A DNA stretch of 64,000 bases from Nostoc sp. FACHB-892 (GCF_014698795.1 NZ_JACJTR010000013.1:1-64000), one strand, 5' to 3'; positions 54,029-63,665 are shown, counted from the first letter of the stretch. The notes: generated by a model from the sequence alone, not told the origin. A program made the numbers and translations.

Positions 54029-54823
54029 TCAAGGCACAATAAATCCATATTTTCTGAGTACAGTCTTAGCTTGACTGCTAGATAAAAACTGGACAAATTC
54101 TTTGGCTGCGGGAATATTTTTACTGCCTTTAATTACTGCCACTGGATAGATAATCGGTGAGTGAAACTTCTTATCAGCAGTGATTACAACTTTTACCTTG
54201 TTGGAGATTTTGGCATCAGTCGCATAAACTATACCCGCTTGGGCATTACCACTTTCTACTGCTGCCAAAACTTGACGCACATTGTTAGCAAAAACCAATT
54301 TGGACTTAACTTGATCATAAAGTTTTAAATTCTTTAAGACTTGTTCTCCATATTGGCCTGCGGGTACACTCCTAGGTTCACCGATCGCAATTTTCTTAAT
54401 CTTGCTATCTGTTAAATTGTAGAAGCTACTGATACCAACCACATCCTGAGCCACAATCAAGACTAAACTGTTATTTGCCAGGTTAGTACGGCTACCTGGT
54501 AGCAGCAATCCTTTTTCTTCTAAGGCATCCACTTGCTTTTTGGCAGCAGAAATAAAGATATCGGCTGGCGCACCTTGCTCAATCTGTTGCTGCAAGGCTC
54601 CAGAAGCGCCAAAGTTATAATTAATTTTGGTACCTGACTTCCTTTGTTGGTACAAAGGCTTAATTTCTTCTAGTGCATCTTTTAAGCTGGCGGCTGCGGA
54701 CACGAGTAGGGTGGTGTTTGGCTGTCCTATTACAGCAGAAGGAGTAACCAATGGTAAACCAATTGTTAGGAGCAAGCCTGCAACTGCTACACCCAGGAAG
54801 CCAAGAATTTGTCTTCTTTTCAT
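54029..54823 (-). CDS. modA: Molybdate ABC transporter substrate-binding protein
   Basis: About 264 residues from ATG 54823; an in-frame ATG at 54892 adds 23 residues that would disrupt the signal peptide. The signal MKRRQILGFLGVAVAGLLLT has an RR pair. Mature protein: LLVSAAASLKDALEEIKPLY, NFGASGALQQQIEQGAPADI, FISAAKKQVDALE, then VFANNVRQVLAAVESGNAQA and GIVYATDA, all diagnostic of ModA. It binds molybdate or tungstate outside the membrane. The permease genes modB and modC are not next to it here. Confidence 0.93.
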   Translation of the reverse strand: MKRRQILGFLGVAVAGLLLTIGLPLVTPSAVIGQPNTTLLVSAAASLKDALEEIKPLYQQRKSGTKINYNFGASGALQQQIEQGAPADIFISAAKKQVDALEEKGLLLPGSRTNLANNSLVLIVAQDVVGISSFYNLTDSKIKKIAIGEPRSVPAGQYGEQVLKNLKLYDQVKSKLVFANNVRQVLAAVESGNAQAGIVYATDAKISNKVKVVITADKKFHSPIIYPVAVIKGSKNIPAAKEFVQFLSSSQAKTVLRKYGFIVP

Positions 54824-55044
54824 AGAAAAAGTGCAATATAGGTTTTTTCCGAAAATTGATGCTAGGTAGAATCGTATCAGCAATACCAACATTTAACCAA
54901 CTTTATAGGTAAAGTTCTGCCAAGGGTTATTGCATCAGTTTTTTGGAAGTCCCTTAATTTAGCGATCGCTTCCCTATTCGCTCAAAAAAAATATCAAAAT
55001 ATCATAACCTGGCTTGGATTTAGATGGGGTTGATAGCGCCCCCT

Positions 55045-56676
55045 TCAAGTCTTGTCGTACTCTATTTGTCCATAGTCAAGTTTGATAATTCGGTTTGCTA
55101 AATGAAAATAGCGATCATCGTGGCTAATCACCAGAACTGTTTTGCCCCGCGATCGCAGTTCTGGTAGTAATTGAGTATAAAATATCTCTTTGAATACTGG
55201 ATCTTGATCGGCTGCCCACTCATCAAATAGATAAATTGGTCGATCTTCTAAATACGCTGTGAGCAAAGCCAGCCGTTTCCGTTGTCCCTGAGAAAGTGCT
55301 GTGGTGGAAAGTTGCCCATTTTCAACTTTAACTTTATGGTCTAGTTGCAGTTGTTTTAAATATTTTGTAGCTTGACTATCCAAGTCAGAATTTTTTAATC
55401 CTAAAAGTTCTTCAAATAAATAAAAATCGGAAAATACTACGGAAAAATGCTGGCGATACCATTCTCGATTTTGTTCGTTAATTAACTCGTTATCAAACCA
55501 AATTTCGCCGTGTTCTGGGATGTAAAGTCCAGTAATTAGTTTAGCTAATGTAGACTTGCCACTACCATTCCCACCGACAATAAAGACTAATTCTTGAGGA
55601 TATAATGTCAGGTTGATGGGGCCAAAGATAAAGCTATTGTCTTCTTGATCTGTATAATAAGTGTGGGCAATACTGTTAAACCTTAAGCTGCGCCAGTTAG
55701 ATTTGAGTGCAGGTGGAACAGTCGATATTTCAGTTCGACTAGCTAGAGATAAACCCAACGACTCGATTTTTTGCAAGGCAATGCTGGCTTTACTTAATAG
55801 AGGAAGTTTACTGATGATGTTATCCATTGGTAACACCAAGTAAGTAAAAGTCAAAATGTAGCCAGAGAGAGTTTCAGCATTAATGGTAAGTAGATTCGGT
55901 AGCGCAAATATTACAAAACCAATGGCAAAAAAGAATACGAGTTGACCCCAGCTTGAAGTTGTAGCAAAAAGGGTTAGACCATTAACATTGTGATGACGGA
56001 ATTCGTTAGCAGTTAATTGCAGTTTTGATTCTAAAAAATCTTGCCGTCGCTGGTAATTTAGTTTGAGTTCCTTAACTCCTTCGGTAATGGTGCGAAAATG
56101 TTTAAATAGCTGATCTTCATCTTCACGAGCTAGGGCCAGCAATTTTCCACCTCTATTTAATAACCACTGGCAACTACTGATCGCTACTACTGAAATTACA
56201 CAAACCATCAGCAGCACTAACCAAGAAAGCCAAGTTATGTAAGCTATACAACCCAGGACGATCGCTAGATTAATAAAAATGAAAGGCATTTGATAAACAG
56301 CATTAGCAACCGCCTGAATATCTTCTGTTAAAGTTGCCAATAATCGAGGATTCCCTAGGCGTTCCAGATGGCTTAACTCCGAAGCAAGAATTTGGCGGCT
56401 TAAACGCATCCGTAATTGCAAAACTGCATTCTGAGAAAGGCGGATCAGCATCACTTGGGAAATGATGCTGGTAATCAGTGCAACTATAGCCAGCCCCGCA
56501 AAACCCCAAGTTATGGACGTAAGCCGTGAAACACTACTACTACTTGCAGCACGACTAATTAAGGCAATCAAGCCAGCACTACTACCGCCACTCAGGAATC
56601 CAGTAGCGATCGCGATCGCTACCATCCCCCACGAAGAACGCAAAAGAAAATAGATCAGGTTCATAATTGCGAGCAA
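55045..56676 (-). CDS. ABC exporter of the cyclic-peptide (SyrD/PvdE) type
   Basis: 543-residue half-transporter: six membrane helices (about 1-290) fused to an ATPase. Walker A is VGGNGSGKST, the signature is LSQGQRKRLALL (Gln for Gly), and Walker B is IYLFDEWAADQDP, followed by the switch His in VLVISHDDRYFHLA. The DEWAADQDP form and total length are typical of the SyrD/PvdE family exporting cyclic or siderophore peptides. No peptide synthetase genes are in the window, so the cargo is unknown. It stands divergent from the hopanoid genes, 185 bp away. Confidence 0.88.
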   Translation of the reverse strand: MLAIMNLIYFLLRSSWGMVAIAIATGFLSGGSSAGLIALISRAASSSSVSRLTSITWGFAGLAIVALITSIISQVMLIRLSQNAVLQLRMRLSRQILASELSHLERLGNPRLLATLTEDIQAVANAVYQMPFIFINLAIVLGCIAYITWLSWLVLLMVCVISVVAISSCQWLLNRGGKLLALAREDEDQLFKHFRTITEGVKELKLNYQRRQDFLESKLQLTANEFRHHNVNGLTLFATTSSWGQLVFFFAIGFVIFALPNLLTINAETLSGYILTFTYLVLPMDNIISKLPLLSKASIALQKIESLGLSLASRTEISTVPPALKSNWRSLRFNSIAHTYYTDQEDNSFIFGPINLTLYPQELVFIVGGNGSGKSTLAKLITGLYIPEHGEIWFDNELINEQNREWYRQHFSVVFSDFYLFEELLGLKNSDLDSQATKYLKQLQLDHKVKVENGQLSTTALSQGQRKRLALLTAYLEDRPIYLFDEWAADQDPVFKEIFYTQLLPELRSRGKTVLVISHDDRYFHLANRIIKLDYGQIEYDKT

Positions 56677-56771
56677 ACAAATTTAATGGGTTCTAAAGAG
56701 TGTGGGAGTAGTTTAAATAATAATATTTTCACAGATAACATACATTTGGTGAGTATTTTCTACTAAAAAAA

Positions 56772-56832
56772 GTTTCCTTTGTGGCTTTGTAGTGAAACAA
56801 AATTTATTCTTGAACCACTAAGATACAAAGGA
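56772..56832. repeat. Imperfect palindrome upstream of hpnI
   Basis: CCTTTGTGGCTTTGTAGTG and CCACTAAGATACAAAGG form an imperfect inverted repeat between the ABC exporter and hpnI starts. It is a degenerate relative of the CTCTGCG palindrome family. Confidence 0.5.
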
Positions 56833-56861
56833 AAAACAGTAAATTTAGAGAAGCCTGGAAA

Positions 56862-58055
56862 ATGGAAATTTGGGACTTTGATTCTTTAAAGACTTATATT
56901 TATTTGCTGCTGTTACTTTTGTCTATATCAGCAATTTGGTTTTATGCTTACGGGATTTATGCAGCGATCGCCTTTTTGAACCATCAAAATCCTATTGCTC
57001 CCGATTTTCATCCAGCTATTACTATTTTGAAGCCGATTTGCGGGCTTGATGAGCAAGCCTACGAAAATTTTGCTTCTTTTTGCCGCCAAGACTATCCACA
57101 GTACCAAATTATCTTTAGCGTTCGCGATGCCAATGATCCTGGCATCGCAGTGGTGCGGCAGATTATCCAAGATTTTCCAGAGTTGGATTTGCAATTGGTA
57201 ATTAGCGAACACACAATTGGTAATAACTTCAAAGTTTGCAATCTTGCTAATGCCGAATCCAAAGCTAAATATTCCATCTTGCTTTTAGCAGATAGCGATG
57301 TTCGAGTTGGCCCAGACTACTTACGACGAGTAATTGGGCCAATGCACGATCCTGATGTCGGAGTCGTTACCTGCCTTTACCGTCCGTTGACACAAGGATG
57401 GGTGGCAAATCTGGAAGGGATTGGGATTTCAACTGAGTATCTTGCTGGCGTTTTAGTTGCTAATAAGTTGCACAAAATTGAGTTTGCTTTGGGGCCAACT
57501 ATTGCCATTCGCAGAACTGTACTCGAAGCAATTGGTGGATTTTCAGCTATTGCTGATTATCTGGCAGATGATTATCAACTCGGTTATCTGCCTGCCCAAG
57601 CTGGGTATAAAGTAGTACTTTCTGATTATGTGATTGACCATGCGATCGCCACAAACAGTTTCGTTGATTTAATTCAGCGACAGATACGCTGGTTGCTGTG
57701 TACACGAGTTTCTCGTCCCTGGGGATATTTAGGGCTGATTTTCACCTATGGCACATTTACTAGTCTGTTGTTGTTAATTACTACGGGAGGGTCAATTTTT
57801 GCTTGGGCTATATTAGTCATCACCTGGATGATGCGGTTATTTATGGGCTGGTTCGTTGCAGTCAAGGTTCTTAACGATGCGGTTGCCAAAAAATTACTCT
57901 GGCTAATCCTTATTCGCGACTTGATCAGCTTTGTTCTCTGGTATTATTGCTGGGTTAACAATACATTTGAATGGCGAGGGCGGCAACTAAAGTTGACAAA
58001 AGAAGGTAAAGTGATGCCAATAACAGCTGATGCTGCCAAGGTAATGTCTATTTAA
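56862..58055 (+). CDS. hpnI: Hopanoid glucosaminyl-transfer glycosyltransferase HpnI
   Basis: 397 residues, GT21 (ceramide glucosyltransferase-like). A membrane helix at about 12-36, then the GT-A domain with ILKPICGLDEQAYENFASFC, the D1/D2 motifs LLADSDVRVGPDYLRRV, GPTIAIRRTVLEAIGGF, D3 in LADDYQLG and RQIRWLL as the (Q/R)xxRW motif. Two or three membrane helices close the chain. HpnI adds N-acetylglucosamine to bacteriohopanetetrol; HpnK then deacetylates and HpnJ contracts the ring to the cyclitol ether. hpnP follows after 15 bp, making an operon. No hpnK-like gene is visible in the window. Confidence 0.93.
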   Translation: MEIWDFDSLKTYIYLLLLLLSISAIWFYAYGIYAAIAFLNHQNPIAPDFHPAITILKPICGLDEQAYENFASFCRQDYPQYQIIFSVRDANDPGIAVVRQIIQDFPELDLQLVISEHTIGNNFKVCNLANAESKAKYSILLLADSDVRVGPDYLRRVIGPMHDPDVGVVTCLYRPLTQGWVANLEGIGISTEYLAGVLVANKLHKIEFALGPTIAIRRTVLEAIGGFSAIADYLADDYQLGYLPAQAGYKVVLSDYVIDHAIATNSFVDLIQRQIRWLLCTRVSRPWGYLGLIFTYGTFTSLLLLITTGGSIFAWAILVITWMMRLFMGWFVAVKVLNDAVAKKLLWLILIRDLISFVLWYYCWVNNTFEWRGRQLKLTKEGKVMPITADAAKVMSI

Positions 58056-58070
58056 CTACTGAGAATTACG

Positions 58071-59723
58071 ATGACTGATATTATAAAGTCTTCCAAGAAC
58101 TCAATTCCTGTAGGAGAAACTTTACAACCATCTGCTACTACTAAGAAAACAAGCTACGTTCCGCATCATCATCGACGGATACTCTGCATCTTTCCCAGGT
58201 ACAGCCGTTCGTTTGGCACTTTTCACCATGCCTATCCACTTATGGGTGTTAAGGCTTTTATGCCTCCTCAAGGAATTTTAATCGTGGCTTCCTATTTACC
58301 GAAAGAGTGGGAAGTCCGTTTTATTGATGAGAATGTACGTTTAGCTACCAGGGCTGATTACCAATGGGCTGATGTGGTGATTGTCAGTGGAATGCATATC
58401 CAAAAACCACAGATTAATCAAATTAATGAACTTGCCCATAGAGCAGGCAAAATTACAGTTGTAGGTGGCCCTTCGGTATCTGGTTGCCCAGAATATTATC
58501 CTGAGTTTGACATTTTACATTTGGGTGAGTTGGGAGATGCAAGCGATCGCATGATCGAGTATCTAGACCAAAACTCGGAACGTCCCCAAGCGCAAATTCG
58601 CTTTGAAACCAAGGAACGTTTGCCCCTAACAGAGTTTCCCACTCCAGCTTATCATTTGCTGAATATCAATGATTATTTTCTGGCAAATGTGCAGTTTTCT
58701 AGTGGTTGCCCTTATCACTGCGAGTTTTGTGATATTCCCGAACTCTATGGCAACAATCCCCGAATGAAAACACCAGAGCAAGTAGTTGCCGAGTTAGATG
58801 CCATGCGACAATCTGGCAATCTGGGAGCAGTGTACTTTGTCGATGATAACTTTGTTGGCGATCGCCGCGCCGCCATGAAGTTGCTTCCTCACCTGATTGA
58901 CTGGCAAAAACGCAATGGCTACCCCATCCAGTTTGCCTGTGAAGCAACGCTCAACTTAGCTCAAAGCCCAAAACTGCTGGAGATGATGCGCGAAGCTTAT
59001 TTCTGCACAATCTTTTGCGGTATCGAAACACCAGAACCAGATGCTCTCCACGCTATTTCCAAAGACCAAAATCTAAGTATGCCAATCTTAAAAGCCATTC
59101 AGGTTTTAAATAGCTATGGCATGGAAGTAGTATCAGGAATCATCATCGGGTTAGATACAGATACACCAGAGACAGCAGACCGAATTATCGAATTTATTCG
59201 GGCATCGCAAATTCCCATGTTGACAATTAACCTACTTCATGCATTACCTAGAACTCCTTTATGGCGGAGGTTAGAAGCAGAAGGACGACTTGTGTTTGAT
59301 GAAAGCCGTGAATCAAACGTTGAGTTTTTGATGCCTTACGAGCAAGTTGTTGAGATGTGGCGGCGCTGCATTACAACAGCTTATGAGCCGGAATTTTTAT
59401 ATGAGCGGTTTGCCTACAATATGGAAAATACTTATCCAAACCGCATCGAAGTTCCTAACAGCCCATCTCGCGCTTCTGCGGCTAACATTCGCAAAGGTTT
59501 AACTTATTTAGCTAATATTTTGCTGCGGATAGGCATATTTAGTAACTATCGTCAGACTTTCTGGAAAATGGCCAAACCAGCACTAAAAGCAGGTAATATT
59601 GAAAACTTGATTCACGTTGGACTTGTTGGACATCATTTGATTAAATTTGCCCAAGATTGTGCCAAAAACGAAGAATCGGCTTCATTCTACTCTCAAAAAG
59701 TCCTTACCAAAGTTCGTAGTTAA
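58071..59723 (+). CDS. hpnP: Hopanoid C-2 methylase HpnP (B12-dependent radical SAM)
   Basis: 550 residues. The B12-binding domain starts RRILCIFPRYSRSFGTFHHA, then PLMGVKAFMPPQG, VVGGPSVSGCPEYYP. The radical SAM core has Cys213 onward in SSGCPYHCEFCDIPELYG (CxxxCxxC), YFVDDNFVGDRRAAMKLLPH and GMEVVSGIIIGLDTDTPETA, with the DUF4070 C-terminal domain after it. This is the same architecture and wording as Rhodopseudomonas HpnP, which methylates C-2 of hopanoids to give the 2-methylhopanoids used as geological markers. About 35 extra N-terminal residues are poorly conserved. It is co-transcribed with hpnI. Confidence 0.95.
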   Translation: MTDIIKSSKNSIPVGETLQPSATTKKTSYVPHHHRRILCIFPRYSRSFGTFHHAYPLMGVKAFMPPQGILIVASYLPKEWEVRFIDENVRLATRADYQWADVVIVSGMHIQKPQINQINELAHRAGKITVVGGPSVSGCPEYYPEFDILHLGELGDASDRMIEYLDQNSERPQAQIRFETKERLPLTEFPTPAYHLLNINDYFLANVQFSSGCPYHCEFCDIPELYGNNPRMKTPEQVVAELDAMRQSGNLGAVYFVDDNFVGDRRAAMKLLPHLIDWQKRNGYPIQFACEATLNLAQSPKLLEMMREAYFCTIFCGIETPEPDALHAISKDQNLSMPILKAIQVLNSYGMEVVSGIIIGLDTDTPETADRIIEFIRASQIPMLTINLLHALPRTPLWRRLEAEGRLVFDESRESNVEFLMPYEQVVEMWRRCITTAYEPEFLYERFAYNMENTYPNRIEVPNSPSRASAANIRKGLTYLANILLRIGIFSNYRQTFWKMAKPALKAGNIENLIHVGLVGHHLIKFAQDCAKNEESASFYSQKVLTKVRS

Positions 59724-59800
59724 CTGTCAAAATATCATTTTGCTAAAAAGCAAAAAAAGATAAATTAGACTTATCAGTAAACACTTTTATTGATATATAA

Positions 59801-59954
59801 CAGTCCTAAATCATTCGTGAACATCTCTATTTCCGATCTCTTCGTGTTCTCTGCGTCTCTGCGGTACCCTGCGGGAAGCCGCTACGCGTCTACGATTAAA
59901 AAATATTTTTCCCTAAAGAGAAAAATAGAAAATTTAATAAATGATTTAGGACTG
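59801..59954. mobile_element. MITE-like element between hpnP and hpnJ
   Basis: 154 bp bounded by a perfect 15-bp inverted repeat, CAGTCCTAAATCATT (59801-59815) and AATGATTTAGGACTG (59940-59954). The inside holds the CTCTGCGTCTCTGCGG motif and a GCGGGAAGCCGCTACGCG palindrome. It is related to the element at 35423-35536. It splits the hopanoid operon without coding capacity. A frame at 59790-60074 that crosses it is not a gene. Confidence 0.75.
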
Positions 59955-60027
59955 CGATCGCATCTGCTGCTCTTTAGGTCTTATCCTAAAAAAGTATCAG
60001 TTAAAACCTCCAAAAAGGAATATACCT

Positions 60028-61482
60028 GTGAAAAAAACTTTGTTTCTCAGCCCTCCTTCCTTCGATGGGTTTGATGGCGGTGCAGGTTCGAGATACCAAG
60101 CCAAGCGCGAAATTACTTCCTTCTGGTATCCTACATGGCTGGCGCAACCCGCAGCCCTCGTGCCTGGTAGCAAACTTGTAGACGCGCCCCCACACGATCA
60201 AACAGTAGAAGATGTGATCGAAATTGCTCAAGATTACGAGCTAATTATCATGCACACCAGCACGCCTTCGCTGCCTAATGATGTAAAGTGTGCCCAAACA
60301 ATCAAGGCTCAAAACCCGAATGTCAAGATTGGCTTGATTGGAGCGCACGTAGCAGTATTACCAGAGCAGACGCTGGGTGAAAACCCAATCATTGACTTTG
60401 TATGTCGTCACGAATTCGACTATACCTGCAAAGAAATAGCAGCAGGTAAAAATTGGGAAGAAATCACAGGTTTAAGCTACCGCGATCGCCAGGGTAATAT
60501 ACATCATAATCAAGACCGCTCTTTGATTCACGATTGGGATTCAATGCCCAGTGTATTGCCGATTTATCACCGCGATTTAGATATTACAAAATACTTTATT
60601 GGCTACTTACTGCATCCATACATTTCCTTTTACACTGGGCGGGGCTGTCCGGCAAAATGTACCTTCTGCCTTTGGCCGCAAACAATTGGTGGACACTTGT
60701 ATCGGACTAAAAGCCCAGAAGCAGTTGGGCGCGAAATGGAAGAAGCCAAAGCGATTTTCGGTGACAAGGTGCGAGAATATATGTTTGATGACGACACCTT
60801 TACTATAGATAAACATCGAGCGATCGCAATTAGCGAACATATGCAACGACTTAAACTGACATGGAGTTGCAACGCCCGGGCCAATCTGGACTATGACACC
60901 CTCAAACAACTACGCAATAATGGCTTACGCCTACTATTAGTAGGATTTGAATCTGGCAATCAGCAAATTTTGGATGGGATTAAGAAAGGAATTAAGCTAG
61001 AAGTCGCACGGAAGTTTATGGAAAATTGTCATAAACTTGGCATTACCGTACACGGTACTTTTATCATTGGTTTACCCGACGAAACCCAAAAAACAATTGA
61101 AGAAACGGTGCGCTTTGCTTGCGATATTAGTCCTCATACAATTCAGGTTTCCATCGCAGCCCCCTATCCTGGAACAGAACTTTATCGCCAAGCACAGGAA
61201 AATAATTGGTTTAGCAATAATTCCTTAGTTGCCAATTCAGGAATTCAAATGTCTACATTGCAATATCCAAATCTCTCCAGTGCTGAGATTGAAGATGCAG
61301 TTGAGAGGATGTATCGTAAGTTCTACTTCCGCCCTAGAGCGATTATTCCAATTGTCAGTGAAATGCTCAGTGATCCTCAAATGTTAGTGCGCCGCCTGCG
61401 TGAGGGACGGGAATTTTTCTCTTACTTGAAAGAGCGTCGTACCCAAGCAACTGCTAAACCAGAATCAGTAGTTGTTAGTTAG
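60028..61482 (+). CDS. hpnJ: Hopanoid radical SAM protein HpnJ
   Basis: 484 residues starting at GTG 60028, preceded by AAGGAA. It opens KTLFLSPPSFDGFDGGAGSR, then FWYPTWLAQPAALVPG and a B12-binding-like domain. The radical SAM cluster is at Cys207 (GRGCPAKCTFCLWPQ), then FDDDTFTIDKHRAI and GLPDETQKTIEETV. This is the HpnJ family, responsible for forming bacteriohopanetetrol cyclitol ether from the glucosamine headgroup. The order hpnI-hpnP-hpnJ suggests the strain makes 2-methylated BHT cyclitol ether. The intergenic gap to hpnP is 304 bp because of an inserted element. Confidence 0.94.
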   Translation: MKKTLFLSPPSFDGFDGGAGSRYQAKREITSFWYPTWLAQPAALVPGSKLVDAPPHDQTVEDVIEIAQDYELIIMHTSTPSLPNDVKCAQTIKAQNPNVKIGLIGAHVAVLPEQTLGENPIIDFVCRHEFDYTCKEIAAGKNWEEITGLSYRDRQGNIHHNQDRSLIHDWDSMPSVLPIYHRDLDITKYFIGYLLHPYISFYTGRGCPAKCTFCLWPQTIGGHLYRTKSPEAVGREMEEAKAIFGDKVREYMFDDDTFTIDKHRAIAISEHMQRLKLTWSCNARANLDYDTLKQLRNNGLRLLLVGFESGNQQILDGIKKGIKLEVARKFMENCHKLGITVHGTFIIGLPDETQKTIEETVRFACDISPHTIQVSIAAPYPGTELYRQAQENNWFSNNSLVANSGIQMSTLQYPNLSSAEIEDAVERMYRKFYFRPRAIIPIVSEMLSDPQMLVRRLREGREFFSYLKERRTQATAKPESVVVS

Positions 61483-61605
61483 TTGTTGGTTATTTTTATG
61501 GAGGAATTGACGATAATCCAACCAAATAAGTTATGAATTATCAATTATTAATTAAGTGATTACTGGTATACATATTCAAATACCACATCAAGTTCAAGTT
61601 CATCT

Positions 61606-62211
61606 ATGACCATCAAGCCTTGGGATGCTCAACTTGCTTATTGGCTAGTTCGACCTCTAAAAGACAGTTGGATAAACCCCAATCATCTCACCACAGTGAG
61701 ACTTGTGACAGGGTTGGCGGCTGCGGTAGCACTCGCAGTTGGCGATGCCATTTGGGCAAACATTGGAGCAGTGCTATTTGCTTTATCCAACTTTCTAGAT
61801 CATACAGACGGTGAATTAGCTCGTTTGAGTGGAAAAAGCAGCAAATGGGGACATCAGTATGACCTTGTTAGTGATGCCATCATCCACATTCTTTTGTTTG
61901 TGTGTATTGGATATGGTCTTAGGGAGGGGAAATTTGGTTGGTGGGCGTTGTTTATGGGAATAGTATCTGGTGTGTCTGTTGCTTGCATCTTTCATTTGCG
62001 AAACCAAATGGAACAGCGTTTGGGCAAAGATGCCAGCCGTCAACCAAATTTCGCCGGGTTTGACATTGAAGACGTGCTGTATTTGTTTCCCATAGTTACC
62101 TTACTGGATGGACTAGAGCCGTTACTAATAGCAGCTACAATCGGGGCACCCACCTTCGCTGTATGGGTAATTTGGCAATTTCTGACACTCGCACAGCCTA
62201 AATCAAACTAG
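61606..62211 (+). CDS. CDP-alcohol phosphatidyltransferase family protein
   Basis: 201-residue membrane enzyme with five to six helices. The family signature DxxDGxxARx8Gx3Dx3D is complete (DHTDGELARLSG...GHQYDLVSD). It catalyses transfer of an alcohol headgroup or phosphoryl unit with release of CMP. It follows hpnJ by 123 bp on the same strand, so a role in hopanoid or polar-lipid headgroup assembly is possible but not shown. The acceptor is unknown. Confidence 0.9.
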   Translation: MTIKPWDAQLAYWLVRPLKDSWINPNHLTTVRLVTGLAAAVALAVGDAIWANIGAVLFALSNFLDHTDGELARLSGKSSKWGHQYDLVSDAIIHILLFVCIGYGLREGKFGWWALFMGIVSGVSVACIFHLRNQMEQRLGKDASRQPNFAGFDIEDVLYLFPIVTLLDGLEPLLIAATIGAPTFAVWVIWQFLTLAQPKSN

Positions 62212-62378
62212 TACCGCAAGGCGGAAGTCAAAAGTCAAAAGTACTATGGAATCTACCATGAGCAGATGATAGACAATATAAATTAGAAGATGGATTTACT
62301 GCTTGAAGCGCTCGATTCCGAAAAACTGATTGCGCCGGCCATAACCTATCTCAACACAAAAAGTAGTTGAGTATTTTT
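62212..62378. other. Intergenic region with a 26-codon ORF
   Basis: A short + frame (62291-62371) reads MDLLLEALDSEKLIAPAITY then LNTKSS. No match is recognised; it is likely chance or a remnant. Otherwise nothing was seen between the phosphatidyltransferase and the converging cysC tail. Confidence 0.35.
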
Positions 62379-62944
62379 TTATTTGTCAGTGCCTAAATCA
62401 TTCACTTTAGCAACTATATAATGCAACTCTTCCAGCTTTTCTAAGACCTTAGTTGAACTTTCGGCAACGCTTTCTTGGTTAGTTTTGCATTCGACTTCAG
62501 GACGGAGTGGTATTTCATAAGGATCATCAATACCAGTGAAGTGCTTGATCTCGCCGGATCTTGCTTTTTATATAATCCTTTTACGTCTCGCTGTTCACAA
62601 ACTTCTAATGATGCATTGACATAAACTTCAATGAAATATGGAATAGTTTGGCGCACTTCTTCTCGAATTTCGCGGTAAGGTGAAATTGCCGAAACCAATA
62701 CAATTACATTATTTCTGGCAAGAAGATGAGCCACAAAGCCAATGCGCCGAATATTCTCTTCTCGATCCTCTTTACTGAAACCCAACCCTTTACATAGGTT
62801 TTGACGTACTGCATCGCCATCTAAAACTTCAACTCTGTATCCCTGTATCCGCAGTTGTTTCTCCACGAATTTACAGATAGTAGTTTTACCTGCACCACTT
62901 AGACCAGTGAACCATACTGTCACGCCATACTCATATTGTCTCAT
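62379..62944 (-). pseudogene. cysC: Adenylyl-sulfate kinase with 3' frameshift
   Basis: From ATG 62944: [20 protein letters not shown] (P-loop), [50 protein letters not shown] and [20 protein letters not shown], classic APS kinase (ATP + APS to PAPS). In the run of A after Leu-Tyr one A is missing. In the next frame the normal end appears: [20 protein letters not shown] then [20 protein letters not shown] to a stop at 62379. The frameshift removes the APS-binding C-terminus. A homopolymer sequencing error is a real alternative. Confidence 0.85.
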
Positions 62945-63061
62945 CCTACCTCTACCGCATACTTAAAATGGCACACCAAAAAATGCTTTTTTAGGTAATT
63001 TCAGGTCAATAAATACACACTGAGGGCGCTGTAGCTTTATGAGCAATACAATTGCAAACTT

Positions 63062-63496
63062 TTAACTTTCCTCTTGGGGATAACCATTTTTCTCACGTTT
63101 GAGACTTTCTTCTAGAGCTTGAATTTGTTCACGACGAGCTTCCAATTCTAAGGAACGCCGTGCTAAGTCTTGGTTTTGCAACGTCAAGGATTGTCGCCAA
63201 TGTTCTGCTCGCTCGGCTTCGTGCTGCAAAAATTCTGGGGTAATGCCGATGGTAAGGTAGCTTTGTACCAGATGCAGTACCCAGTTGGTAGCGTCTTCTA
63301 TTCTTTCAATGTCCCCTGTATGGGAAAGTTCTACTAAAACAAGCAAGTTTTCACTCATAATCTTTCCCTTTCCTAACAGAATGAAAGCCTCTTCTGGAAT
63401 TATCGCCCACAAGTTATCAGCTTCTTGACGCGCCAATAAGCGTAACTGGTGCTGGTCTAAAAAATCGTTTTTACGCACCTGGGCTAGATATAGCAT
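63062..63496 (-). CDS. Conserved-looking coiled-coil hypothetical protein
   Basis: 144 residues. The N-terminal half (LAQVRKNDFLDQHQLRLLAR, then ENLLVLVELSHTGDIERIED) looks like a compact alpha/beta domain. The C-terminal half (TPEFLQHEAERAEHWRQSLT then SLELEARREQIQALEESLKR) is a long charged coiled coil. No signal, membrane helix or enzyme motif. It lies upstream of cysC and downstream of valS on the same strand. Function unknown. Confidence 0.7.
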   Translation of the reverse strand: MLYLAQVRKNDFLDQHQLRLLARQEADNLWAIIPEEAFILLGKGKIMSENLLVLVELSHTGDIERIEDATNWVLHLVQSYLTIGITPEFLQHEAERAEHWRQSLTLQNQDLARRSLELEARREQIQALEESLKREKNGYPQEES

Positions 63497-63513
63497 GAGG
63501 GTCGCTTCGCTCC

Positions 63514-63541
63514 AATTAAAAATTAAAAATTAAAAATTAAA
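63514..63541. repeat. AATTAAA heptamer x4
   Basis: Four exact tandem copies of a 7-bp unit, directly upstream of the coiled-coil gene's start codon. A further heptanucleotide short tandem repeat. Confidence 0.85.
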
Positions 63542-63665
63542 AAAGTTTAATAAAATAATAAGTCCCAGAATTGAGATTTGGATCTTGTTAATTGGTAACG
63601 GGTAATTGAGAATTATTAACACTCCCATTACCCATTACAGTTATCCTAGGCCACGCAGGCCATGC

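Noticed and set aside
59790..60074. 94-codon + ORF before hpnJ
   Set aside because: Most of it is the MITE-like element; it overlaps the hpnJ start in another frame.
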